From: Neobacillus vireti
GTDB taxonomy: Bacteria > Bacillota > Bacilli > Bacillales > Cytobacillaceae
Assembly: GCF_001026695.1 (NCBI RefSeq)
Contig: NZ_LDNB01000010.1
Location: 62,001 to 126,000 of the forward strand
Direction of reading: 5' to 3'
Length of the DNA stretch: 64,000 nt
Shown here: one piece after another, positions 34,939 to 43,526 of the stretch
Layout: each line of letters opens with the position of its first letter
Numbering within the stretch: the stretch's first letter is position 1
The notes under the pieces: model-generated
What the model was told of the DNA's origin: nothing
Database searches by the model: none
What the model saw: only the letters and a program-made list of their open reading frames with translations
Position numbers and translations under genes: made by a program

Positions 34939-35424
34939 TTTCTTTTCCCCCTATCATTATTTAGACGAAGATATATGTAAATTTGTCTCTATATTAAAAA
35001 AGTACCACAGCATCAGGGACTGTGGCAGGTGAAATTAGTTTAATACCTCTAAATGGGTGAAAAAATGTAATCAAAAGAGACTTGCCTGTCTGAAAAACAT
35101 GTTTTTCTCTAAGAAATACAGTCAATTATACCCGCACAATTTTTTATTAGCGAATTTCGAGGGTATATTAGCGATTTTTATAAGTTTATTAGCGAATCTT
35201 ACCTGTTTATTAGCGAATTTAAGGATTTATTAGCGAATTGAAATTTACCATATAAAAACCTTCAGAAAATGTACCCTTCCCTTTTTTATATCTGAATAAT
35301 TTACCTTTCTAGAAAGCAATAGCAGACTTTTTTATGTGTTAAGAATTTCAACTTCGAGAATTTATCTTTAAAAAAGAGCTGTCAACTTGACAGCCCTCCA
35401 TTCACTTCTTTAAGTTCATTCCAC
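34939..35424. other. Non-coding gap holding the TTATTAGCGAAT array
   Basis: A 486-bp gap. Apart from the response-regulator promoter region on the right side of that gene and the repeat array at 35144-35240, I see one hairpin (35376-35396, GAGCTGTCAA/TTGACAGCCC) that should terminate the gene to its right on the minus strand. No supported open frame. Confidence 0.6.
35144..35240. repeat. Array of five TTATTAGCGAAT cores at 21-bp pitch
   Basis: The shared ATTAGCG begins at 35146, 35167, 35188, 35209 and 35229 (steps 21, 21, 21, 20). Sequence between cores is not conserved. The array is intergenic, as in the larger array at 26.4 kb, but with a different core. Confidence 0.9.
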
Positions 35425-35835
35425 CTAGATCTTGGGTCTCAATCTTAATCGCTTCACCTTTTTAAGTTTTATCCAATGGGTCTTTTCCATGGCCTGCTCC
35501 AATTCCTCAGCCCCTAATGTCAGAATAGGCTCAGCACTAATTAATATCTCCGTATTAAGTGATGTCATGTAGACTCGATTCGCCAACTTTTGTCCATTTA
35601 GCAATTCAATCGTTATGATCTGTCCTGTCTTTAATTCTGCTAAAACCGGCAGCCTTTTTAAAAAATACTGTTTATTGTATTCTTCAATTTTCTTATCAAT
35701 CAACCGAGTACCTAAGATAAATGCAGCCACACAAATGAGTACTGACCACCAGCCGAGACCTTTTAAGTAGGTGTCTCCGATATACAAAACCACAAACAGA
35801 AGTGCAATTTTTATTAACCAATAGATGAATTTCAT
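35425..35835 (-). CDS. Membrane protein of unknown function
   Basis: A 136-aa protein with two N-terminal helices (IYWLIKIALLFVVLYIG and WWSVLICVAAFILG) and a basic cytoplasmic domain ending RLRLRPKI. I do not recognise the family. The domain after the helices (ELKTGQIITIELLNGQKLANRVYMTSL) has the look of a small beta barrel. It follows the next gene by 29 bp on the same strand, so the pair is probably one operon. Confidence 0.65.
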   Translation of the reverse strand: MKFIYWLIKIALLFVVLYIGDTYLKGLGWWSVLICVAAFILGTRLIDKKIEEYNKQYFLKRLPVLAELKTGQIITIELLNGQKLANRVYMTSLNTEILISAEPILTLGAEELEQAMEKTHWIKLKKVKRLRLRPKI

Positions 35836-35864
35836 TAAAAACGTCCTCTTCGATTTAGCAAATT

Positions 35865-36452
35865 TTAATTATCGATTACCTTCGTGATTACCTTACCGTT
35901 GTTATCATAAAAAGTAAATGTTTCCCCTGAAGGTCCTTGGCAGTCAAAAGCATCAGGCTGTGTATTATAAAACCAAAAGTTTAAATCTTTAGCATCCTTA
36001 AAATAAGGTCCCAATGGCAATAATTCTGCATCGTTCTTGCCTATTTTAACTTTATCGATTTTAGGACTTTTTGTGGTTACTGTAGCGACACAATTAAAGG
36101 AAAAATAATATTCAGAATCAAATTCATTAATATGTTTTATTGTTTCATTATCAATCCCATCAACAGATGGCAACATCCAAAGAAAAAAATCTTTTTGAAA
36201 ACGAAGCTGATAAATTTGGTTTTCACCTGCTAACATCAGTACTCTTTCATCACCTGTCTCGATTTTTTTAGCATTCTTTAAAAAATCACTCGTCATTCCT
36301 GAATGCTTAGTATTACTCGCCCATGCTTGATATGCTCTTTCCTTCGTAAAATAGGCATCCTTAAAAAACAAATCATCCGTTTTCAAAAAATAAATGAGCC
36401 AAAAAACTAAAAATACAACCAGAATGGCGATCAAAACCCGAGCTGCTTTCAT
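35865..36452 (-). CDS. Single-pass membrane protein of unknown function
   Basis: A 195-aa protein with one N-terminal helix (VLIAILVVFLVFWLIYFL) and an extracytoplasmic domain of about 170 residues, including a Cys pair (NCVATV and DCQGPS) that could form a disulfide. No lipobox. No family recognised. First gene of a likely two-gene operon with the membrane protein downstream. Confidence 0.65.
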   Translation of the reverse strand: MKAARVLIAILVVFLVFWLIYFLKTDDLFFKDAYFTKERAYQAWASNTKHSGMTSDFLKNAKKIETGDERVLMLAGENQIYQLRFQKDFFLWMLPSVDGIDNETIKHINEFDSEYYFSFNCVATVTTKSPKIDKVKIGKNDAELLPLGPYFKDAKDLNFWFYNTQPDAFDCQGPSGETFTFYDNNGKVITKVIDN

Positions 36453-36930
36453 TGTTATCCCCCAATAAAACTATGAAATTTTTGTTAATATAAAATAATT
36501 TCGCTTATCACCCAGTTTTATCCTTTTTTTCCATTGTGTTTTATAAGACCAAAGAACCATAGTTTCTGGACAAAGGTTCTTTATATAGAAGGATCTGTTA
36601 TAACTGAATGTTGATTTCACTGTGTTTGAAAATAAACGGAAAAATTCCGTTTAAATTGGGAAATACCCATATTTCCTTAAAAAAAAGGGAGTTTTTCCGT
36701 TTATTGATCCAAATCGTTGGATTTTGTCTTATTTAGAGCAGTTAATCGGAATATATCCGCCTATATCTTCTTCCTAAGCTTCCTCAATAGACATTAGCCA
36801 GAAATTCTCCGCCTATGAAATCTCATACCACACCGAAAATCAACAATGAATAATAACAGAACCGAATAGAAAAAGAGGGTGTCCCAAAAGATATGTTATT
36901 TTGGACATCCTCCCTTTTTAAACTATAACT
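36453..36930. other. Non-coding gap with irregular TTCCG repeats
   Basis: A 478-bp gap. At 36634-36815 sequences like AAATTCCGTTTA, TTTTTCCGTTTA, ATATCCGCCTAT and TCTCCGCCTATG recur with steps of about 50, 60 and 52 bp. At 36870-36919 a terminator (AAAAAGAGGGTGTCC with GGACATCCTCCCTTTTT) closes the GNAT gene. I see no credible gene. Confidence 0.55.
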
Positions 36931-37719
36931 TCAACTTTCCTGAATTTCTTTAATGCTTTTCCCACCTAAGAAGGCATGACCAGTAACAAACTTCCCTGCT
37001 GTATTGAACCCATATTTTGCATAGACCTTCTCGATTTTCTCATTTATCGGAAAAACCCATAAATCTTCTTTGCCGCTTTTCTTTACCTCTGCTTGCAGGA
37101 AGTAGATGAGCTCGCCAATTAGTCCCTTTCCTCTGAACTCTTCTATAGTCGCTACGCTCTCCATTCGAACCTGGTCTCTATGTTCGAATAAACAAGCTGT
37201 CGCGCATGCAATACCATCACACCGAAGAAGATAGTGCGTGAAAGCAGGGTGTTTAAACTCTTCAGCAAATGCCTTTTCTCTCACTTCCCTTCCACCGAAC
37301 TCCTTAATACTGCATTCAATCTCTAATGCTTCATTGAAATTTTCTTCTGTTACTTTTTCAATCGTAACCAGATTACTTCTTTTACGGTCCTTGATCTCTT
37401 TATTCCAGATTTGAATCGGGCTGACTAATTCCTCAAAACCAAATTTGTAAGCATCTAATTCCTTCACGAATAGGGATAGTTTTTCAAGATTATAAAGATA
37501 AAACCGCGGTGTAATGTTTTTTTCATTATAGAAATGTATCACTTCTTCAATTACGGCCTTTGGATTTTCCGGTGCTTCATGAAGATGAGCATGATTGGCA
37601 TCGTAATATTTCGGTTGATTTTCATTGTAAAAAATATATCCCCAAGATGTGTTTAATCGCTTTGTAAAGGTGTCAAGGTATGCTATATCAAGGTCCAGGA
37701 AGTTTTGTAGTAGATTCAA
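36931..37719 (-). CDS. GNAT-family N-acetyltransferase
   Basis: A 262-aa acetyltransferase. The C-terminal GNAT core reads ACLFEHRDQVRMESVATIEEFRGKGLIGELIYFLQAEVKKSG, with the acetyl-CoA loop EEFRGKGLI, then VYAKYGFNTAG. The N-terminal 120 residues look like a second, degenerate fold. It starts with TTG at 37719 after GGAGGAG. Monocistronic. Substrate unknown. Confidence 0.82.
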   Translation of the reverse strand: MNLLQNFLDLDIAYLDTFTKRLNTSWGYIFYNENQPKYYDANHAHLHEAPENPKAVIEEVIHFYNEKNITPRFYLYNLEKLSLFVKELDAYKFGFEELVSPIQIWNKEIKDRKRSNLVTIEKVTEENFNEALEIECSIKEFGGREVREKAFAEEFKHPAFTHYLLRCDGIACATACLFEHRDQVRMESVATIEEFRGKGLIGELIYFLQAEVKKSGKEDLWVFPINEKIEKVYAKYGFNTAGKFVTGHAFLGGKSIKEIQES

Positions 37720-37937
37720 TTTTGTTCTCCTCCATTATGTTTACATAGCTAGGTTTATCAACTTATCAATCAACAGCTATTCTATTTCTCTAACTTTATC
37801 TAGATGAAAGGCATAGGGGTTCACCATTTTTCTTATTATATAGTCGATCAGAAATTCTTTATCTTTTGGGAACAAAATTCCCTTCCATTTGTTAGCAAGC
37901 TTGCTCAAAAAACACTTTACTATTTGAAGTAAAGCGT

Positions 37938-38387
37938 CTATTTATTAATGAAAGCCCCATTATTTTGTTTAACTTTTTTGAAATATATTATTTCCGGGTC
38001 TCCCTCATCCAAGTTTTCTACAAACCCACTCTTAACATATCCAATTGAATCAAATAAGCTTTGCATTATTTCGTTAGATTGGTTTGTTGACGAAAAGATT
38101 TTTGGGGTTGGTGATATCGTCTCAAAGTGCTCTATCATCAATTTGGCATAACCTTTTTTTCTCTTGGAAGGATGAACAATAACAAGTGATATAAAGCTGC
38201 AATCAAAAAAATGAGTATTAAAAATTAGATAACCTACAACTGAAAATTCTGTTTTAGCTGCCAAACACTTCTTTCCGTTTATTGCCTCTCTTAAATACCC
38301 TTTTCTACTGTCATTTCCTATTACTATTTTATCAATTTCTAAAATTCCTGCTAAGTCTTTTAGTTCAGCGGTTCCTATCCGTAACAT
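37938..38387 (-). CDS. GNAT-family N-acetyltransferase
   Basis: A 149-aa single-domain acetyltransferase: FISLVIVHPSKRKKGYAKLMIEHFE gives the V/I-x-P-x-x-R/K-x-x-G-x-A acetyl-CoA site, and LFDSIGYVKSGFVENLDEGDPEIIYFKK the C-terminal part. ATG at 38387 follows GGAGG. It is close to the comB gene on the same strand (60 bp). Substrate unknown. Confidence 0.83.
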   Translation of the reverse strand: MLRIGTAELKDLAGILEIDKIVIGNDSRKGYLREAINGKKCLAAKTEFSVVGYLIFNTHFFDCSFISLVIVHPSKRKKGYAKLMIEHFETISPTPKIFSSTNQSNEIMQSLFDSIGYVKSGFVENLDEGDPEIIYFKKVKQNNGAFINK

Positions 38388-38447
38388 TCATCTACCTCCA
38401 ATAATAATGGGAAGTTTTTTTGTCCAATGGCTTCATTCAGAAACAAT

Positions 38448-39206
38448 TCATTCAATTAATAATGCCGGCACAAAATGGTCTTTATGTAGGATGGGAACGG
38501 TCTGATTTAGATTTAACCGGCTGCAATGCGTTACATCCGCTTCAAATCCACGTTCACGTAATTCTCGCCCGCTGCCGCATTCCCAAATCAGCTCTGCTAT
38601 ATTTTGATTACTATTTTGAAAAGCACCAATACAGACCTTGGCTTCTGGTGATTTCTTCCCCTCAAGATTGGAAAGAATCGCCCCCGCACCTAAATAATCT
38701 TCAATTGCGGGACGTAGATTGTTTTCGTATTCACTTAACTCACTCCATTGTTCACCGCAGGGGACAACCGTAATACTCGCTTTCGTCTTTGACCTTACTT
38801 GGTTGGCAATGGAGGCGACGGCATCAACATTCAGTAGCGCACCTATTAATAGAGCCGGAACCTTAGAGGCAATCCAGGTACAAAATGCACCATTTAGGGA
38901 GGACAACACATATTTCTTATTCACATGTTCATGATTAAAGGAGACCGGGGATAATGTCGGTTTTCCCTTCCTTGCCGCCTCCGCCCTTCCTAGAATATAT
39001 TCAGCGTCCACTTTTCCAGCATAAACGGATCCATCTAAATTCGGAGGATACGGGTAAATGATCGCACCACAGCTTAATGCCGAAATTACGGTTGACGAAA
39101 AACTGAGAACATCGACAATGATAATAATGTCGCCGCGTTCGGCTGCTTCCCGTGCACCACGTATACCCCATTCGACGCGACAGACATAAGGAGATTGATC
39201 AAACAC
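38448..39206 (-). CDS. comB: 2-phosphosulfolactate phosphatase (ComB family)
   Basis: A 252-aa Mg-dependent phosphatase that makes (R)-3-sulfolactate from 2-phosphosulfolactate. Family blocks DIIIIVDVLSFSSTVISAL, VLSSLNGAFCTW, GALLNVDAVA and CGSGRELRERGFEADV are present. In Bacillus sulfolactate accumulates in spores, and the homologue YitC sits beside the synthase YitD; here no comA/yitD neighbour is seen. Role in sporulation is inferred from this family. Confidence 0.85.
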   Translation of the reverse strand: MFDQSPYVCRVEWGIRGAREAAERGDIIIIVDVLSFSSTVISALSCGAIIYPYPPNLDGSVYAGKVDAEYILGRAEAARKGKPTLSPVSFNHEHVNKKYVLSSLNGAFCTWIASKVPALLIGALLNVDAVASIANQVRSKTKASITVVPCGEQWSELSEYENNLRPAIEDYLGAGAILSNLEGKKSPEAKVCIGAFQNSNQNIAELIWECGSGRELRERGFEADVTHCSRLNLNQTVPILHKDHFVPALLIE

Positions 39207-39271
39207 GAAACCACCTCAACATCCTAGATTTTCATATCAGAATCTTTTAGTTCCTTAAACTTTTCCTCATT

Positions 39272-39802
39272 TTAAGCTGTCCCGTTAGAAAGCATCTTCT
39301 TGAAGTATTTTTCAATATCCTTGTTATCCTTTAAAATGATTAACTTTTCATGATATTGGCTTAAAATTTTGACTATTTCTGGTTTACTTTCCTTTTCAAA
39401 ATAGGCATTCCACTTGAACATTTTCCTAAACATCATGAATGTTGGTTGATAGTTTGCCTTTTCAAGTCCTGCCATTTGTAAAATAAATCTTTTGATAATC
39501 CTATATGTTCGTTTAGAGTAGTCCGTATCTAGAAAGATAATCAAATCGGCATGTTGAAAACTTTGTGTTACCCATTCATAATGAACTCCTTCTATTATCC
39601 AAGCATCCGTATGAATGATAGAATTTAAATATTCATTTCTTTCATCAGCGGATCTTCTTATATCTCCTGACGTACACCGTTTCCAGACAACATTATCTAA
39701 TTCATAAAAGGGAATATTCAACCTAGTAGATAGCGATCTTGCTAATGTCGTTTTTCCACTGCCAACCGAACCAATAATATGTATTTTTTGCATATTTGCC
39801 AT
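39272..39802 (-). CDS. P-loop kinase-like protein (adenylate kinase/FlaR-like)
   Basis: A 176-aa P-loop protein with Walker A GSVGSGKTTLARSL, a lid/substrate region DNVVWKRCTSGDIRR, Walker B-like HADLIIFLDT and SKRTYRIIKR Arg finger. This order matches the topology-modulation/FlaR group of small kinases with no proven substrate. There is no strong ribosome site; ATG at 39802 lies 8 bp after the methyltransferase stop, so translation is probably coupled (39793 is an alternative start). Confidence 0.78.
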   Translation of the reverse strand: MANMQKIHIIGSVGSGKTTLARSLSTRLNIPFYELDNVVWKRCTSGDIRRSADERNEYLNSIIHTDAWIIEGVHYEWVTQSFQHADLIIFLDTDYSKRTYRIIKRFILQMAGLEKANYQPTFMMFRKMFKWNAYFEKESKPEIVKILSQYHEKLIILKDNKDIEKYFKKMLSNGTA

Positions 39803-39809
39803 CAATCTG

Positions 39810-40550
39810 TTAAACCGCAGATTTACTGCAAGCAAACACTAAGAAGAGTGGAATTCTCATCCGTCTCATATATTCTTGCTCACTTTTAAAATTCTCTTTT
39901 TGTGGGCTGCATTCTCGTATTTCATCGATTGAAAATCCTTCACTTTTTAATAGTTTAAAATATTCTTCAACCGTTCGATGGTATTTAATTACTTCTTTTT
40001 CAATCCAAGGTTCTACCCGCTTGCCAATATGAAAATATTCGTCGACAATCCAATTCGTCCTCTGCGAAGATTGTGAAGCACTTTCGATAGATGAGGTTAA
40101 AATCGGATGTTGCACGCTAAAGATAAACTTACCGTTTGCTTTTAAAGTTTTGTTCACTTGTTTAAATACTGGGCCTAATTCTGCTAAATAATGAAGGGCC
40201 AGCCGCGAAACAACTTTATCATATCTCGCTTCCGGGAAATCCCAAGTTTCCATTGAACTATGATGAACTTTTCCATTGGTCCCGTTTAACATTTCTCTAG
40301 CTTTTTCTACCATGTTTGCCGAACCTTCTACTCCTTCATAACCTGAACAGCCTTGCTGAAATAGTTCACGCCCAAACCCAGCATCACCGCAGCCTAAATC
40401 TAATATATATTCCCCTGTCACATCACCCATTAACTCCACTATCACAGGACTTTCGATGATATTGTTTGGGCTTTCTTCCCGATGCCTTCTTTTTAAATAA
40501 TCTGTGAAAAACTTTTCGTGTTCGTAAACTTCAGAACCTTTATATTCCAT
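39810..40550 (-). CDS. Class I SAM-dependent methyltransferase
   Basis: A 246-aa methyltransferase. Motif I YILDLGCGDAGFGREL, motif II YEGVEGSANMVEKA, then DKVVSRLALHYL fit the Methyltransf_11/25 fold. ATG at 40550 follows AAAGGGGGT. It is upstream of the P-loop kinase-like gene in one unit. The substrate (small molecule or tRNA) is not known. Confidence 0.85.
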   Translation of the reverse strand: MEYKGSEVYEHEKFFTDYLKRRHREESPNNIIESPVIVELMGDVTGEYILDLGCGDAGFGRELFQQGCSGYEGVEGSANMVEKAREMLNGTNGKVHHSSMETWDFPEARYDKVVSRLALHYLAELGPVFKQVNKTLKANGKFIFSVQHPILTSSIESASQSSQRTNWIVDEYFHIGKRVEPWIEKEVIKYHRTVEEYFKLLKSEGFSIDEIRECSPQKENFKSEQEYMRRMRIPLFLVFACSKSAV

Positions 40551-40628
40551 ATGGAGACCCCCTTTCAATTACTTTACATAAGTTTCTCCTTAATGTGCAA
40601 TGATAATAGGAAAAAAGAAGGTCATAAC

Positions 40629-40970
40629 TTGAAAAGGCTATTAATTAGTTTTTTAGTAACATTACTTTTTTGCACTGTAAATGGCGAACAACTGAATTTA
40701 CTCACTCATGCCCATGCGCAGCAGAAACCAATTCCTCCATATGCGAAATGGGGTGAGTATGCTATGGAGAAAACGCAAGAAAGGTATCCGAATGCTAAGA
40801 TTATTGATTATCTTCATATCGGTAGAACTCATGGCCATCAGATATCAACAGAGAAATTCAAATTATGGTTGAAAGACAATCAGAGAGAATTTGGAGTTTT
40901 TATTACTATTGAATTCAACAATGAAACCCAAAAGGTCATTAAAGTCACTTTTAAGGAAACAGCTAAGTAA
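40629..40970 (+). CDS. DUF3889-family secreted protein
   Basis: A 113-aa exported protein. TTG at 40629 with GAAGGT upstream gives a signal peptide (KRLLISFLVTLLFCTVNGEQ) and the DUF3889 domain: PPYAKWGEYAMEKTQERYPNAKIIDYLHIGR, then FKLWLKDNQREFGVFITIEFN. The domain is widespread in Bacillaceae as a small secreted protein with PepSY-like fold; role unknown. It is divergent from the methyltransferase gene. Confidence 0.78.
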   Translation: MKRLLISFLVTLLFCTVNGEQLNLLTHAHAQQKPIPPYAKWGEYAMEKTQERYPNAKIIDYLHIGRTHGHQISTEKFKLWLKDNQREFGVFITIEFNNETQKVIKVTFKETAK

Positions 40971-41018
40971 TAATATCGTCCAAAGTCATTCAGAACCTAT
41001 AATAGCAATTTGTTACTT

Positions 41019-41474
41019 TCACTTTTTCCCTTTCTTTTCAACGAAGTAGAAACTAATTGCAATAACAAGCAGAAGCAATAAAATCCCGATAATTATTGTG
41101 GAGGAACTAGGTTCTAAGAAATCATTTTTATTTCCTGCATACTCCCCTTCTCTTGTTGCCTTTTTGTATTTACCGTCCTTTTCTTGAATGGCAATGGCTT
41201 CATCTGTGCTAATCCCTTTAATTGAATAGTACTTGGTACCTTTTTTATAGATATTTGAAAAGTTACCTGAATAAGTGCCTTCCCTATCCGAATACTTTGT
41301 AACATGCCCAATCTCTTTATCTATCTCTGTAACATATTCTTCACTAACGACATAGGTATAGCCATCCCAGACCACAAACAAATATGCCCAACTTGCGAAG
41401 GACTTACTTGGCAATAAAAACGAAGTTATTACAGTTAAAAATAAGACAAATATTATTAATGGCTTGAACTTCAA
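41019..41474 (-). CDS. Signal-peptide plus C-terminal-anchor protein of unknown function
   Basis: A 151-aa protein with a cleavable signal (FKPLIIFVLFLTVITSFLLPSKSFAS), an external domain of about 85 residues (Tyr-rich, with two repeats ending EGTYSGNFSN and EGEYAGNKND), and a membrane helix near the end (TIIIGILLLLLVIAISFYFV) followed by a basic tail. This is type I topology. Not a family I recognise. It lies 45 bp after a lipoprotein gene on the same strand. Confidence 0.7.
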   Translation of the reverse strand: MKFKPLIIFVLFLTVITSFLLPSKSFASWAYLFVVWDGYTYVVSEEYVTEIDKEIGHVTKYSDREGTYSGNFSNIYKKGTKYYSIKGISTDEAIAIQEKDGKYKKATREGEYAGNKNDFLEPSSSTIIIGILLLLLVIAISFYFVEKKGKK

Positions 41475-41519
41475 TTGATTCCCTCCCCATGATAAACATA
41501 GCCGTGTCCGCCTGCCCTT

Positions 41520-41828
41520 CTATCTTGAATTAATTTCACTTCCGGTTGAATTTCCATTATTTTTATTAGAGTAAGGCATTTTGGTAATGACAATTGGTTT
41601 ATTGGGATCGGCTTTGGGTATCAGTTGTGGTCCGCTGTTATTTGGCATCGCGTCAATATCCTGTGCCTCTGGCGGCAGCGGGTCATTTACATTATTTCTA
41701 ATGATGATTTTCTGTTGATGTCGTTCAAGGTTTATGGCTGCCTGTTCTTGTACTTTTTCTGTATGGCTGCAGCCAAATAAAGAGGCGCTTAGTGTCAAAG
41801 CTATCGACGATAAAAGGTACCTTTTCAA
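41520..41828 (-). CDS. Putative lipoprotein
   Basis: A 102-aa lipoprotein: signal peptide with lipobox LFGC (Cys20), followed by a hydrophilic, Pro/Asn-rich chain with no recognisable domain. TTG at 41828 follows GGAGGG. It precedes the type I membrane protein by 45 bp; the two may be one operon. Confidence 0.72.
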   Translation of the reverse strand: MKRYLLSSIALTLSASLFGCSHTEKVQEQAAINLERHQQKIIIRNNVNDPLPPEAQDIDAMPNNSGPQLIPKADPNKPIVITKMPYSNKNNGNSTGSEINSR

Positions 41829-42230
41829 ATTAATCCCTCCGACTTATTATAGAAAATAGACGAATTATTTTTCGCTTCTGTTACTATTAATATTGTTAAT
41901 CAATTGCGTAATTATAATTTCTACACTTTACCAATACCTTAAATAATTTTATGCGGATAAATAACCTGATTTCCCATTTTTGCAAAATAAAAAGAAGCCT
42001 TAGTAGGGAAAAAAATAATGAATATAAAAACCATTAATTTTAATGAGACACAATGTTCCTGCAAAAAGTTATAGCTTCATAACCGATTTTCAAATCGAAC
42101 AAGTTTATCTGAATAGTTTGAAGGTCAAAAAAAGCTCGGTGAACTATATTGTCCGAGCTTTTCCACTTATTTAGATTTCAGTGATTAATTAATTAGCTAT
42201 AAAAGAATTCGATTTCACTGTTATGTCCCC
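41829..42230. other. Non-coding gap with one terminator
   Basis: A 402-bp gap between the lipoprotein start and the permease end. The only clear element is a hairpin at 42129-42162 (AAAAGCTCGG with CCGAGCTTTT), likely the terminator of the ABC operon on the minus strand. The rest is A/T rich, including the lipoprotein promoter region. Confidence 0.55.
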
Positions 42231-43523
42231 TTACATCCCCTCAATCGGCTCCATTTTCATCGCCATCCTTGAAGGAATCCACGCTCCTGCTATTCCAACC
42301 AAAATCGGGCATAAACAAGTGATAAGCGGCAGCCACAATTCGGCAAAAGGAATAGTTCCATACATAACGTACATAATAACCAGTGAAATCAGTCCTCCAA
42401 GTATGCCCCCTAATAACCCGACAACTGCTCCCTCCACCAAAACCATGATGCGAACATATTTATTTTTCCATCCCAAGGCTTTTAATAAGGCAATTTCATT
42501 GCTGCGTTCTTTAGTGTTCTGCCAGATGATTTCTGATGTCGTTAAAATAGAAATGATTAATGATACGGCAACGGCGACATAATGCGGCGTGCCCACTTCC
42601 ATCGCAACGTACTGTCCTAACCAAGATGAATATAACACACCATTTAATCTGAAGGAGACAAATATGAACAGAATCAGCAATGCAGACGGTAATGCGATCG
42701 CAATGATTGAAACTAGATTTCGCTGCAGCCTTCCGATGATCGTATTGAAAACCATTGACATTAACCCTTTTGTTCTTAAAACTCTTTTCCCAGAAACACT
42801 TACTTCCCCTGATCGCATTACGTGTGATGGATGAATTTTATTAACTAATTGAGAGGGGCCAAGTGGGCCAATTAAATAAATCAACAACACAAAGGACGTA
42901 ATCAAGATTGCTTGCGAAATAGATAATATACCCGCTGTTCTAAAACTAAACCCTAACTGAACAAGTAGTGTAACAATAGAAACAATGACACCGATTAATA
43001 ATGATTCCACCATTAAGATTTTTTTTATTTGCCTTGGTTTCCAGCCAATTGCAAGAAGGACGGCGAATTCCTGTTTTCTAGATAGAAAGGAAACTAAACT
43101 AGTTGAGAATACATAAATCATTGCAACAAGAATTGTACAAACAATGATTCCTGAATAGCCTAGTTTTGTTTCCTTGAAGATGCCGATTGCCGCGCCAATA
43201 TTTATCCAAGGTTGTTCAATCCAGCCTAATGCCTCATGATTTCTTACCTTCGGGATATTTATTAATAAAGGCTGGGGTGAGGATCCCAATGTAATATCTG
43301 TCTCAAGTCCTGTTTGTTGCTTAATTACTTTCGCAACTGATTCTAGTTTTTTCTGACTTTCCTCACCCAATGCGGTAACATTTTTTACTTTTATTCTGAT
43401 GGCGGAGATGGGTTTATTCCCCAAAATCTGTTGTGCCGCTTCTATCGTTGTCAGCATCGTCGGGGCTTGCATCAAATATCCATAGATATTAGAAGTAGGA
43501 TTCATCTGTTTTGGCGGATTCAC
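42231..43523 (-). CDS. C-terminal half of stop-interrupted FtsX/MacB-type ABC permease
   Basis: A 430-aa segment with seven or so membrane helices and two FtsX-like units: GYSGIIVCTILVAMIYVFSTSLVSFL with SRKQEFAVLLAIGWKPRQI, and a second with TKERSNEIALLKALGWKNKYVR. It is in the same frame as the gene directly before it, with only TAG-CCT between that gene's end and a GTG here (43523), and no convincing ribosome site. So it is most likely the rest of one 865-codon permease cut by a nonsense codon. Confidence 0.75.
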   Translation of the reverse strand: MNPPKQMNPTSNIYGYLMQAPTMLTTIEAAQQILGNKPISAIRIKVKNVTALGEESQKKLESVAKVIKQQTGLETDITLGSSPQPLLINIPKVRNHEALGWIEQPWINIGAAIGIFKETKLGYSGIIVCTILVAMIYVFSTSLVSFLSRKQEFAVLLAIGWKPRQIKKILMVESLLIGVIVSIVTLLVQLGFSFRTAGILSISQAILITSFVLLIYLIGPLGPSQLVNKIHPSHVMRSGEVSVSGKRVLRTKGLMSMVFNTIIGRLQRNLVSIIAIALPSALLILFIFVSFRLNGVLYSSWLGQYVAMEVGTPHYVAVAVSLIISILTTSEIIWQNTKERSNEIALLKALGWKNKYVRIMVLVEGAVVGLLGGILGGLISLVIMYVMYGTIPFAELWLPLITCLCPILVGIAGAWIPSRMAMKMEPIEGM

Positions 43524-43526
43524 AGG

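Noticed and set aside
41019..41828. Lipoprotein and type I membrane protein as a toxin-immunity pair
   Set aside because: No toxin-like domain or specific secretion signal can be seen; adjacency alone is too little.
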